From contig NZ_JASERU010000006.1 of the NCBI RefSeq assembly GCF_030504985.1, positions 182,052 to 246,051 on the forward strand: a stretch of DNA of 64,000 nt, given 5' to 3'. The stretch is from Fulvimonas sp. R45 (lineage in GTDB: Bacteria; Pseudomonadota; Gammaproteobacteria; Xanthomonadales; Rhodanobacteraceae). The position numbers were made by a program, and so were the translations under genes. The notes below the pieces were generated by a model. The model did not search any database. It was not told where the DNA came from and worked only from the letters and a program-made list of their open reading frames with translations. This document shows positions 57,576 through 64,000 of the stretch, piece by piece. Position 1 is the first letter of the stretch; the number at the start of each line of letters is the position of its first letter.

Positions 57576-58913
57576 ATGGATACCGCCACCGCGCCGCAAT
57601 GCCTTTCCCCGTCATCCCTGCGCCGCTGCGCCGGCGCGCTGCTCGCCGCATGGCTGTCCGCCGCCGGCGTGCAGGCCGCGCGGGCCGGCAACACGTCGCC
57701 TTACCTGTTCGGCGACTGGCATGGCGCACGCAGCCGGCTCGCCGACCGCGGCGTGGACTTCAGCTTCAAGTACACCAGCGAGGTGGCGCACAACGATGCC
57801 GGCGGCACGCGCCCGCTCACCCGCTACGCCGACCAGTGGGAACTGGGCGCGGCGTTCGACCTGGACAAGCTGTGGGGCTGGCGCGGCGCCCGCTTCGAGG
57901 TGACGATGAACGACCGCAACGGCCGCGACCTCGACGCCGATGCGCAGCTCGGCACCTACCAGCAGGTGCAAGAGGTGTACGGGCGCGGGCAGACCTGGCA
58001 CCTGGCGCTGTTCGCGCTGACCTGGCGATCCGCCGGCGGGCGGTTCACCTGGCGCGTGGGCCGCCTTCCGGCGGACGCGGACTTCGACGTGTTCCCCTGC
58101 GACTTCCAGAACCTCAGCTTCTGCGATTCGCCGCCCGGCCGCATCGTGGGCGACTACTGGATGGATTCCCCGGTCAGCACCTGGGCCGCGGTGCTGGACT
58201 GGCGCAGCGGCGCGCACAGCCACCTGAAGCTGGGCGCGTACCAGGTCAACCCACACTACACCGACGACCATTGGGCGCGCGCCAACGGCTGGAAGCCGGC
58301 TTTCCCGGGCGGCACCACCGGCGCGCTGGTCCCGCTGGAATACGACTGGTCGCCGCGCCTGCGCGGGCTGCCCGGCAGCTACAGGATCGGCGCCTGGTAC
58401 AACACCGCCGGCGGCGCCGATCTCTACTACGACGCCGACCGCGAGCCGATCGCGCTGACCGGCGGCCCGGCCCTGCGCCGCAGCGCGCGCAGCGGCGGCT
58501 ACCTCACCATCCAGCAACAGGTGAGCGGCGAACCGGGCGAGCGCGGCACCACGCTGTTCCTCAACCTCACCCTGGCCGACGCCGATACCTCGGCCACCGA
58601 CGGCCAGTACGCGCTGGGCGTGGAGTACAAGGGCGCGTTCGGCCGCCCGCGCGACGCCATCGGCGCGGCCATCGGCGCCACCCACGGCAGCCACCGGCTG
58701 GCGGCGCGCCAGCGCCTGTACGACCGGCTGCACCCGGCGGCGGCGATGCCGGTGCAGGACGGCAGCGAGTACGTGGCCGAGCTGTTCTACGGCTGGTCGC
58801 CGCTGGCCGCGCTGACGCTGCGGCCCAACCTGCAGTACGTGCTGCACCCGGGCGGCACCGCGCGCCACGGCCATGCCCTGGTGCTCGGCCTGAAGACGCT
58901 GATCGCCTTCTGA
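57576..58913 (+). CDS. OprB-family carbohydrate-selective porin
   Basis: A 445-residue outer-membrane protein. The signal peptide ends near AARAGN (37), followed by YLFGDWHGARSRLADRGVDFSFKYTSEVAHN, the standard OprB N-terminus. Repeated beta-strands run to a terminal Phe (LVLGLKTLIAF). OprB porins admit glucose and other sugars. Location next to the glycogen/trehalose operon suggests a sugar-uptake link, although the interrupted DUF4142 gene separates them and the promoters are separate. Confidence 0.85.
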   Translation: MDTATAPQCLSPSSLRRCAGALLAAWLSAAGVQAARAGNTSPYLFGDWHGARSRLADRGVDFSFKYTSEVAHNDAGGTRPLTRYADQWELGAAFDLDKLWGWRGARFEVTMNDRNGRDLDADAQLGTYQQVQEVYGRGQTWHLALFALTWRSAGGRFTWRVGRLPADADFDVFPCDFQNLSFCDSPPGRIVGDYWMDSPVSTWAAVLDWRSGAHSHLKLGAYQVNPHYTDDHWARANGWKPAFPGGTTGALVPLEYDWSPRLRGLPGSYRIGAWYNTAGGADLYYDADREPIALTGGPALRRSARSGGYLTIQQQVSGEPGERGTTLFLNLTLADADTSATDGQYALGVEYKGAFGRPRDAIGAAIGATHGSHRLAARQRLYDRLHPAAAMPVQDGSEYVAELFYGWSPLAALTLRPNLQYVLHPGGTARHGHALVLGLKTLIAF

Positions 58914-58937
58914 CGCCGGCGCCGCCAAGGAGGTCGC

Positions 58938-59774
58938 ATGCCTCGCCGCCTCGTCCGCACCACCCTGCGCCACGCGATCCACGGCGTGGGCGCGGATGCG
59001 CTGGTCACCCAGGCCGCCGCGCTGGCGTTCTACTCGGCGCTGTCGCTGGCGCCGCTGATCGTGCTGATGCTGTGGCTGCTGTCGCTGGTGCGGCCGGCAT
59101 GGCAGGCGCAGTTGGAGGATGCGCTCGGCGGCGTGATGGGCGACCGCGCGGCGACCATCGTCGGGTTGATCGTGGACAACGCGCGTGCGCGCCCCGCCCT
59201 GGGCAACGTGGCCGGCCTGATCGGCGCCGGCGTCACCCTGTTCAGCGCCTCGGCGGTGTTCGCCCAGCTGCAGCGCACGCTGAACCGCGTCTGGGACGTG
59301 GAGGACCGCCGGCACGGCTCAGTGCTCGCCTGGCTACGCGACCGGCTGCGCGCGCTGGGCCTGGTGCTGGGGCTGGCCTTCCTGCTGATCGTCTCGTTCG
59401 CGGTCAGCGCGCTGATCCGCCTGCTGGTGCCGCAGGGCACGGCGGTGTGGACGGTGGTCGAATACGGGGTGTCGCTGGTGGTGTTCGCGGCGGCGTTCGG
59501 CGCGATGTACCGCGTGCTGCCGGACACCGGCATCGCGTGGCGCGACGCCGTCGCCGGCGCGGTGCTCACCACCGCCCTGTTCATGCTGGGCAAGTACGCC
59601 ATCGGCCTGTACATCGAGCGCTCCAGCGTGGGCGGCGCCTACGGGCCCGCCGGCGGACTGGTGGTGATGCTGACCTGGGCCTACTACGCCTCGTTCGTGG
59701 TGCTGCTGGGGGCGGAACTGACGCACGGGCTGGCGATGGCGCGGCGCGAAGGCGGCGGGCCTACCGGGGCGTAA
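58938..59774 (+). CDS. YihY/BrkB-family inner-membrane protein
   Basis: A 278-residue protein with six helices, of the family formerly called ribonuclease BN/BrkB. Seen: QAAALAFYSALSLAPLIVLMLWLLSLV (about 25-51), TLFSASAVFAQLQRTLNRVWDVEDR (near 94) and GPAGGLVVMLTWAYYASFVVLLGAELTHGLA (about 236-266). RNase activity is no longer credited to the family; its role is unclear. It follows the porin by 24 bases and may be in the same transcript. Confidence 0.85.
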   Translation: MPRRLVRTTLRHAIHGVGADALVTQAAALAFYSALSLAPLIVLMLWLLSLVRPAWQAQLEDALGGVMGDRAATIVGLIVDNARARPALGNVAGLIGAGVTLFSASAVFAQLQRTLNRVWDVEDRRHGSVLAWLRDRLRALGLVLGLAFLLIVSFAVSALIRLLVPQGTAVWTVVEYGVSLVVFAAAFGAMYRVLPDTGIAWRDAVAGAVLTTALFMLGKYAIGLYIERSSVGGAYGPAGGLVVMLTWAYYASFVVLLGAELTHGLAMARREGGGPTGA

Positions 59775-59778
59775 AGCT

Positions 59779-59886
59779 CCTCTCCCTCCGGGAGAGGGGT
59801 TGGGGTGAGGGTTCGGCAACGCCGCGGCGCCGCGCTCCGCCCGTACCCTCTCCCGGCTGCCGCCACCCTCTCCCGGAGGGGGAGGG
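59779..59886. repeat. REP/BIME-like double-hairpin palindrome, copy 2
   Basis: Hairpin one (59779-59797, CCTCTCCC stem) and hairpin two (59866-59886) flank GGGGTGAGGGTT and a C-rich arm. The outer sequence GGGAGAGGGGTTGGGGTGAGG matches copy 1 at 20574 closely. It lies between the convergent BrkB-family and TPP-enzyme genes and may act as a two-way transcription end. Confidence 0.8.
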
Positions 59887-59917
59887 ATTCACCCGGTCAT
59901 GCTTGTACATGGACCAG

Positions 59918-61708
59918 TCAGTCGCCGTGGCCGGGAAAGATCCCCGCCAGCGCCTGGCGCAGCGTGTTGCGGATGATGCCGCCCTCGTCCGGGTCGCCCT
60001 TGGCCAGCGCGGTCATGTAGGCGCGCGCCTGTTCCCAGGTGATGTGCGGCGGCAGCGGCGGCACGTCGGGGTCGGTGTGGAACTCGATCAGCACCGGGCG
60101 CTGCGCCGCGAAGGCGCGCTCCCAGCCTTCGGCGATATGTTCCGGGTCGTCCACGCGGATGCCCTCGAAACCGAGCAGCCGGGCGTAGTCGACGTAGGAG
60201 AAATCCACCACGCGCTGCGAGGGTTCGAACTTGGGGTCGCCGGCCAGCGCGCGCTGCTCCCAGGTCACCTGGTTGAGGTCGTGGTTCACCAGCACCATCA
60301 CCACGAAGCAGGGGTTGGACCAGCGCTGCCAGTACTGCTTCACCGTGAGCAGCTCGCCGTTGCCGTTCATCTGCATCGCGCCGTCGCCCACGATCGCCAG
60401 CACCGGGCGGTCGGGGTAGGCCATCTTCGCCCCGATGGCGTACGGCACGCCGCTGCCCATGGTGGCCAGCTTGCCGGACAGCGAGGCCTGCATGCCGCGG
60501 CGCAGGCGCACGTCGCGGGCGTACCAGTTGGTGTGCGAGCCGGAGTCGCCGCAGAGGATGGCGCGGTCGGGCAGGCGCGGCGACAGTTCCCAGAACACGC
60601 GCTGCGGGTTGATCGGGTCCGCCGGCTCCATCGCCTTCGCCTCCAGCGCGCGCCAGGTCTTGCGCACGTTCAACTCGACCCGCTCGCGCCAGTCCGCATT
60701 GTCCTTGCGCTTGAGCAGGGGCAGCAGCATGTCCAGCACCACGGCGGCGTCGCCGATCAGGTTCACGTCGGTGTCGTAGCGCATCGAGACGTTGCGCGGG
60801 AACAGGTCGATCTGCACCGCGCGCGCCTTGCCCTCCTCCGGCAGGAATTCCGAGTACGGGAAGGTGGTGCCGATCATCAGCAGGGTGTCGCAGTCGTTCA
60901 TCAGCTCCCAGCTCGCCGCGGTGCCGAGCAGGCCGATCGAGCCGGTGACGTACGGCAGGTCGTCGGGCAGCGCCGCCTTGCCCAGCAGCGCCTTGGCCAC
61001 GCCGGCGCCCAGGCGCTCGGCCACCTCCTCCACCTGCGGCCCGGCGCGCAGCGCGCCGGCGCCGGCCAGGATCGCCACCTTGCTGCCGGCGTTGAGGATC
61101 TCGGCGGCCTTGTGCAGCTCGGCATCCAGCGGCACCGGGTGCGCCGGCGCGTAGCCGGTGCCGGAGACCACGGTGCCGTGGGCACGCTCCGGCCGCGGCA
61201 TGGCCTTCGCCACCTGCAGGTCGTTCGGCGCCACGATGCAGGTGACGGTGCGCTCGGCCGCCGCGATGCGCATGGCGCGGTCCACCACGTGGCGCACCTG
61301 CAGCGGCGAGACCAGGGTCTCCACGTAGCCGGCCACGTCCTTGAACAGCACATGCAGGTCCACTTCCTGCTGGTAGTCGCTGCCGATCACCGAGCGCGCC
61401 GACTGGCCGACGATGGCCAGCACCGGCATGTGGTCCATGCGCGCGTCGTACAGGCCGTTCAGCAGGTGGATCGCGCCCGGTCCGGAAGTGGCCATGCACA
61501 CGCCCACCTCGCCGGTGAACTTGGCGTGGGCGCAGGCCATGAAGGCGGCCATCTCCTCGTGGCGCACGCGCACGTAGTCGAAGCGGTCCTCGGCGCGGCC
61601 CAGCGCGCCCATCAGGCCGTTGATGCCGTCACCCGGGTAGCCGTAGATGCGTTTCACCCCCCACTCGCCCAGCCGTTCCAGGATGTAGTCGCCCACCGTC
61701 TCTGCCAT
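59918..61708 (-). CDS. PoxB-like TPP-dependent enzyme (pyruvate oxidase/decarboxylase family)
   Basis: A 596-residue TPP enzyme with Pyr, central and PP domains. The N-domain has RHEEMAAFMACAHAKFTGEVGVCMATSGPGAIHLLNGLYDA, with the catalytic Glu near 51. The PP domain has the TPP/metal motif VGDGAMQMNGNGE near 432 with its partner Asn at VLVNHDLNQ near 463. The arrangement resembles PoxB and acetolactate synthase. E. coli PoxB has a C-terminal membrane-binding tail; here the C-terminus is GIIRNTLRQALAGIFPGH, so membrane binding is uncertain. Convergent with the BrkB-family gene. Confidence 0.83.
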   Translation of the reverse strand: MAETVGDYILERLGEWGVKRIYGYPGDGINGLMGALGRAEDRFDYVRVRHEEMAAFMACAHAKFTGEVGVCMATSGPGAIHLLNGLYDARMDHMPVLAIVGQSARSVIGSDYQQEVDLHVLFKDVAGYVETLVSPLQVRHVVDRAMRIAAAERTVTCIVAPNDLQVAKAMPRPERAHGTVVSGTGYAPAHPVPLDAELHKAAEILNAGSKVAILAGAGALRAGPQVEEVAERLGAGVAKALLGKAALPDDLPYVTGSIGLLGTAASWELMNDCDTLLMIGTTFPYSEFLPEEGKARAVQIDLFPRNVSMRYDTDVNLIGDAAVVLDMLLPLLKRKDNADWRERVELNVRKTWRALEAKAMEPADPINPQRVFWELSPRLPDRAILCGDSGSHTNWYARDVRLRRGMQASLSGKLATMGSGVPYAIGAKMAYPDRPVLAIVGDGAMQMNGNGELLTVKQYWQRWSNPCFVVMVLVNHDLNQVTWEQRALAGDPKFEPSQRVVDFSYVDYARLLGFEGIRVDDPEHIAEGWERAFAAQRPVLIEFHTDPDVPPLPPHITWEQARAYMTALAKGDPDEGGIIRNTLRQALAGIFPGHGD

Positions 61709-61901
61709 CGCCCTGCGCTCCGTCAAGCTGCCGTAGCCCCCGATCCTCGCGGCGCGAAGTTGAAGGAAGCGGCAGCAAGGGATGAAGGGCGGGCGACGAA
61801 GCGGCGATGCAACCGGATGCACGGGCACGCTGCACCGCTTCCACGCCGCCTGCACGACGGCCTGCGCAGGCTGGCCGCACGTCCGCAACCCGACGGAGAC
61901 G

Positions 61902-62690
61902 ATGGGCACCACCTGCCATGCCACCGACGTCGCGGTCGACGACACCGGGCTCGCCGGCACGCTGCTGGAGCCGGGCTCGACCATTCCCGGCGTGCTGTTC
62001 GTGCACGGCTGGGGCGGCTGCCAGCAGCGCGACCTGGACCGCGCCCAGCAGATCGCCGCACTGGGCTGCATCTGCCTCACCTTCGACATGCGCGGCCACG
62101 TGCGCACCGAGGCCCTGCGGCAGACGGTGACCCGCGGCCAGAACCTCGACGACGTGCTGGCCGCCTACGACCACCTGCTGGAACAGCCGCACGTCGACCC
62201 CGACGCGATCCTGGTGGTGGGCGCCAGCTACGGCGGCTACCTCGCCGCCATCCTCAGCGCGCTGCGGCCGGTGCAGTGGCTGGCGCTGCGCGTGCCGGCG
62301 CTGTACATGGACCACGATTGGAACACGCCCAAGCGCGCGCTGGACCGCAAGGCGCTGCACGCCTACCGCAGCCGCGTCCTCGATCCCGACGAGAACCGCG
62401 CACTGCGCGCCTGCCAGGATTTCCGTGGCGACGTGCTGATCGTGGAATCCGAGCACGACCGGCTGGTGCCGCCGCCGGCCATCGTCAGCTACCGCGACGC
62501 CTTCACCCGCGTGCACTCGCTCACCTACCGCATCATCGACGGCGCCGACCACGCGCTGAGCAGCCCCGAGTGCCGCCAGGCCTACACCTCGATGCTGCTG
62601 AGCTGGACCACGGAGATGGTGTTCGGCAAGCGCGCCGGCGGCCTCGTCGACGCCCGGCACCTGGAAGCCGGCGGGCGACCGCCCGCCTGA
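61902..62690 (+). CDS. Alpha/beta hydrolase (dienelactone-hydrolase-like)
   Basis: A 262-residue hydrolase with GVLFVHGWGGCQQRDL near 29, nucleophile elbow VGASYGGYLAA near 107, Asp in VESEHDRLVPP near 188 and His in IDGADHALSSP near 213. The triad is intact. GGAG 5-6 bases ahead of ATG 61902 argues against the earlier start at 61782. Divergent from the TPP-enzyme gene, 193 bases apart. Function beyond an esterase or peptidase is unknown. Confidence 0.8.
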   Translation: MGTTCHATDVAVDDTGLAGTLLEPGSTIPGVLFVHGWGGCQQRDLDRAQQIAALGCICLTFDMRGHVRTEALRQTVTRGQNLDDVLAAYDHLLEQPHVDPDAILVVGASYGGYLAAILSALRPVQWLALRVPALYMDHDWNTPKRALDRKALHAYRSRVLDPDENRALRACQDFRGDVLIVESEHDRLVPPPAIVSYRDAFTRVHSLTYRIIDGADHALSSPECRQAYTSMLLSWTTEMVFGKRAGGLVDARHLEAGGRPPA

Positions 62691-62790
62691 ACGCGCGCCT
62701 CGCCCTGCACGATCCGCTGCGGGATTTTTCACGAACGGGCGACCGCGCTGCCGGGACAGTGACGGCCGTTCCCACCACGAGGCCTTCCCC

Positions 62791-63621
62791 ATGCCGCATG
62801 CCCCGTCGCACAAGCCCGCCGCCGTGTCCCTCGCCGTGATGCTGGGTCTCGCCAGCTCCGCCAGCTTCGCCCAGACCTCGCCGGCGCTCGACCGCATCGG
62901 CGTGTGGCTGGGCGGCTACTATTCCGACAACACCACCGATCTCTCCGTGCGCGGCCGCGGCGACTACGCCGGCATCCACGGCAAGCTCGGCTTCGAGCAT
63001 GACCTCGGCTTCGACAAGCGCACGCTCGACCCGCGCGTGCGGCTGGACTTCCTCATCGGCGACAGCCAGGGCTTCTCGTTCGACTACTACCGCATCCACC
63101 GCGACGAGACGCACACCTACTCCGCCCCGATCGAGGCGCTGGACACGACCGCCAACGCCACCCTCCGCGGGCGCGTCAACTACGACTTCGGCTCGGCCAG
63201 CTACCGTTGGTGGTTCGGCCACGAAAGCGACGTGTTCGGCCTCGGCGTGGGCGCGGCGTACTACAAGGTGAACCTCAGCCTGTCCGGCAGCGCCAGCGCC
63301 GCCGGGCGTTCCGGTTCCGCCACCACCGGCTACCGCGACAGCGAATGGGCGCCCATGCTCACGCTCGGCTGGCGCCACGCCTTCAACGACCAGTGGCGCA
63401 TGTACGCCGACGCCTCCGGCGTGAAGAAGAACGGCGGCGACCTCAGCGGCCACATCTGGAACGCCGACCTCGGCGTGGAATGGTTCCCCTGGCAGAACGT
63501 CGGCTTCGCGCTGGAATACACCGCCTCGAAACTGCACCTGCACAAGAACTACCACGACGCCGTCGCCAAGCTCGACCTGAAGTCCAACGGCCCGGCGTTC
63601 TACGTGCGCATGCGCTTCTGA
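62791..63621 (+). CDS. Outer-membrane beta-barrel protein of unknown function
   Basis: A 276-residue protein with a signal peptide cut near SFA-QTS (27). It has alternating hydrophobic/aromatic strands with turn residues and ends in an aromatic (VRMRF), the outer-membrane insertion signal. Repeated patterns such as GFSFDYYRIHRDET and GVGAAYYKVNL suit eight to ten strands. I do not recognise a specific family. It resembles OmpW/OmpA-like small barrels only in general form. Confidence 0.7.
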   Translation: MPHAPSHKPAAVSLAVMLGLASSASFAQTSPALDRIGVWLGGYYSDNTTDLSVRGRGDYAGIHGKLGFEHDLGFDKRTLDPRVRLDFLIGDSQGFSFDYYRIHRDETHTYSAPIEALDTTANATLRGRVNYDFGSASYRWWFGHESDVFGLGVGAAYYKVNLSLSGSASAAGRSGSATTGYRDSEWAPMLTLGWRHAFNDQWRMYADASGVKKNGGDLSGHIWNADLGVEWFPWQNVGFALEYTASKLHLHKNYHDAVAKLDLKSNGPAFYVRMRF

Positions 63622-63901
63622 GCAAGACAACCCATTCCCCAAACCCCCACCCCTGCGCCGGAATGACGGTGAGGGGAACAGGCCGCGAGGCAGGCGTGAA
63701 GCATCCTGGCCATGCTGGAGCAAGCGAGGCGCGGCAACCAGCGACACCCCTGCCCTACCCTCAGTCAACGGCGACGGCGCGGTGTGGCCGCAAGTAGAAC
63801 AGGAGGTGTTACGAAAGTTCCAGAACACCTCGAGCGCCACGGCTTGTAGGGTCGGCGGGCTCCGTAAGGCCATTTCTCTTGGCTACTTCTCTTTGGGCCA
63901 G
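63622..63901. other. Intergenic region before the IS end
   Basis: No gene. It carries half of the palindromic repeat (CGCCGGAATGACGG at 63656-63669, matching 25825-25838) and low-complexity C-rich sequence at its left. The segment 63869-63898 resembles common spacer sequence in this order (CTTCTCTTTGGG). Nothing else can be identified. Confidence 0.4.
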
Positions 63902-64000
63902 TGTATAGACCGGAGACATGGGTAACAGGTGTGCCAGGACATGGGTTACACCTCGGCAGGTGTTCTGACCTGCAGGAGGTGCCATTCCATGCCTTGGAAG
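63902..64000 (+). mobile_element. Left end of a probable IS481-family insertion sequence, truncated by the window
   Basis: An end-like sequence TGTATAGACCGGAGACATGG starts at 63902 and is followed by an internal partial repeat (CATGGGTAACA and CATGGGTTACA). A strong Shine-Dalgarno AGGAGGT lies at about 63974-63980, and an ATG at 63989 opens MPWK, which is how IS481-type transposases often begin. Only the first 12 coding bases are inside the window, so family assignment is tentative. Confidence 0.55.
63989..64000 (+). CDS. Transposase N-terminus, partial
   Basis: Only four codons (M-P-W-K) are inside the window, continuing past its end. The AGGAGGT ribosome binding site 8 bases upstream supports a true start. 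Assignment to an IS481-like transposase rests on these residues and on the inverted-repeat-like end at 63902. Confidence 0.45.

Noticed and set aside
56768..62839. A 2023-residue plus-strand open frame across repeat, porin and TPP-enzyme genes
   Set aside because: It runs across clearly coded genes in other frames and consists of low-complexity Arg/Ala/Gly/Gln sequence. It is a product of GC bias.

Overview
The window is a GC-rich (about 70%), gene-dense stretch of a gammaproteobacterial chromosome, most likely from the Xanthomonadales (Rhodanobacteraceae or Xanthomonadaceae, a Dyella/Rhodanobacter/Frateuria-like organism). The pointers are the codon bias, a DUF3247 gene (a family known mainly from this order), TonB receptors, TctE-type kinases, and intergenic palindromes like those of Xanthomonadales genomes. 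No rRNA or tRNA genes were seen.

Layout from left to right. (1) 0.2-7.9 kb: a same-strand locus with a TonB-dependent receptor, a membrane-anchored beta-lactamase-fold serine hydrolase, an enolase-superfamily dipeptide epimerase, a POT peptide transporter and an RpiR/MurR-type regulator. It reads as an uptake and recycling locus for dipeptides or murein peptides. (2) 7.9-12.3 kb: a TctDE-like two-component system, converging on a HAD phosphatase/class-III aminotransferase operon whose terminator overlaps the end of the kinase gene. (3) 12.4-16.7 kb: a tripartite ABC exporter of DevBCA/MacAB type (TolC-like lipoprotein, permease, ATPase, adaptor). (4) 16.8-23.4 kb: an unusual group of alpha/beta hydrolase, two SMR/ArnEF-like small transporters, a DegT/ArnB-type aminotransferase, a ureohydrolase-fold protein, a FemAB-like GNAT, a dedicated acyl carrier protein and a ketosynthase, followed by an LTA-synthase-like phosphotransferase. 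This is the best candidate in the window for an undescribed pathway, perhaps an acylated and aminated envelope molecule. (5) 25.9-31.5 kb: an RND efflux operon. (6) 31.8-38.8 kb: PepSY and PAP2 proteins, a row of small enzymes (VOC, RidA, GFA, YciI), a second two-component system and a GT9 glycosyltransferase. (7) 39.1-42.6 kb: an alpha/beta hydrolase, an MscS channel and DUF3247. (8) 42.8-56.6 kb: a tightly overlapping glycogen/trehalose operon (DUF3182, glgA, glgB, treZ, malQ, treY, DUF2934, glgX). Together these can build glycogen, debranch it and turn alpha-glucan into trehalose. (9) 56.6-64 kb: a DUF4142 gene split by a mobile repeat, an OprB-type porin, a BrkB-family membrane protein, a PoxB-like TPP enzyme, an alpha/beta hydrolase, an outer-membrane beta-barrel and the left end of a probable IS481-family element.

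Two classes of repeat stand out. One is a 268-292 bp element with about 28-bp terminal inverted repeats and an internal 20-bp stem that carries paired compensatory changes between its two copies (38851-39142 and, inverted, 56829-57096). The second copy interrupts the DUF4142 gene, and removing exactly that copy restores an open frame. The other class is a set of REP/BIME-like double-hairpin palindromes at 20574-20683, 31625-31723, 59779-59886 and 25721-25835, all between genes.

All functional statements come from reading motifs and gene order. No database search was run.
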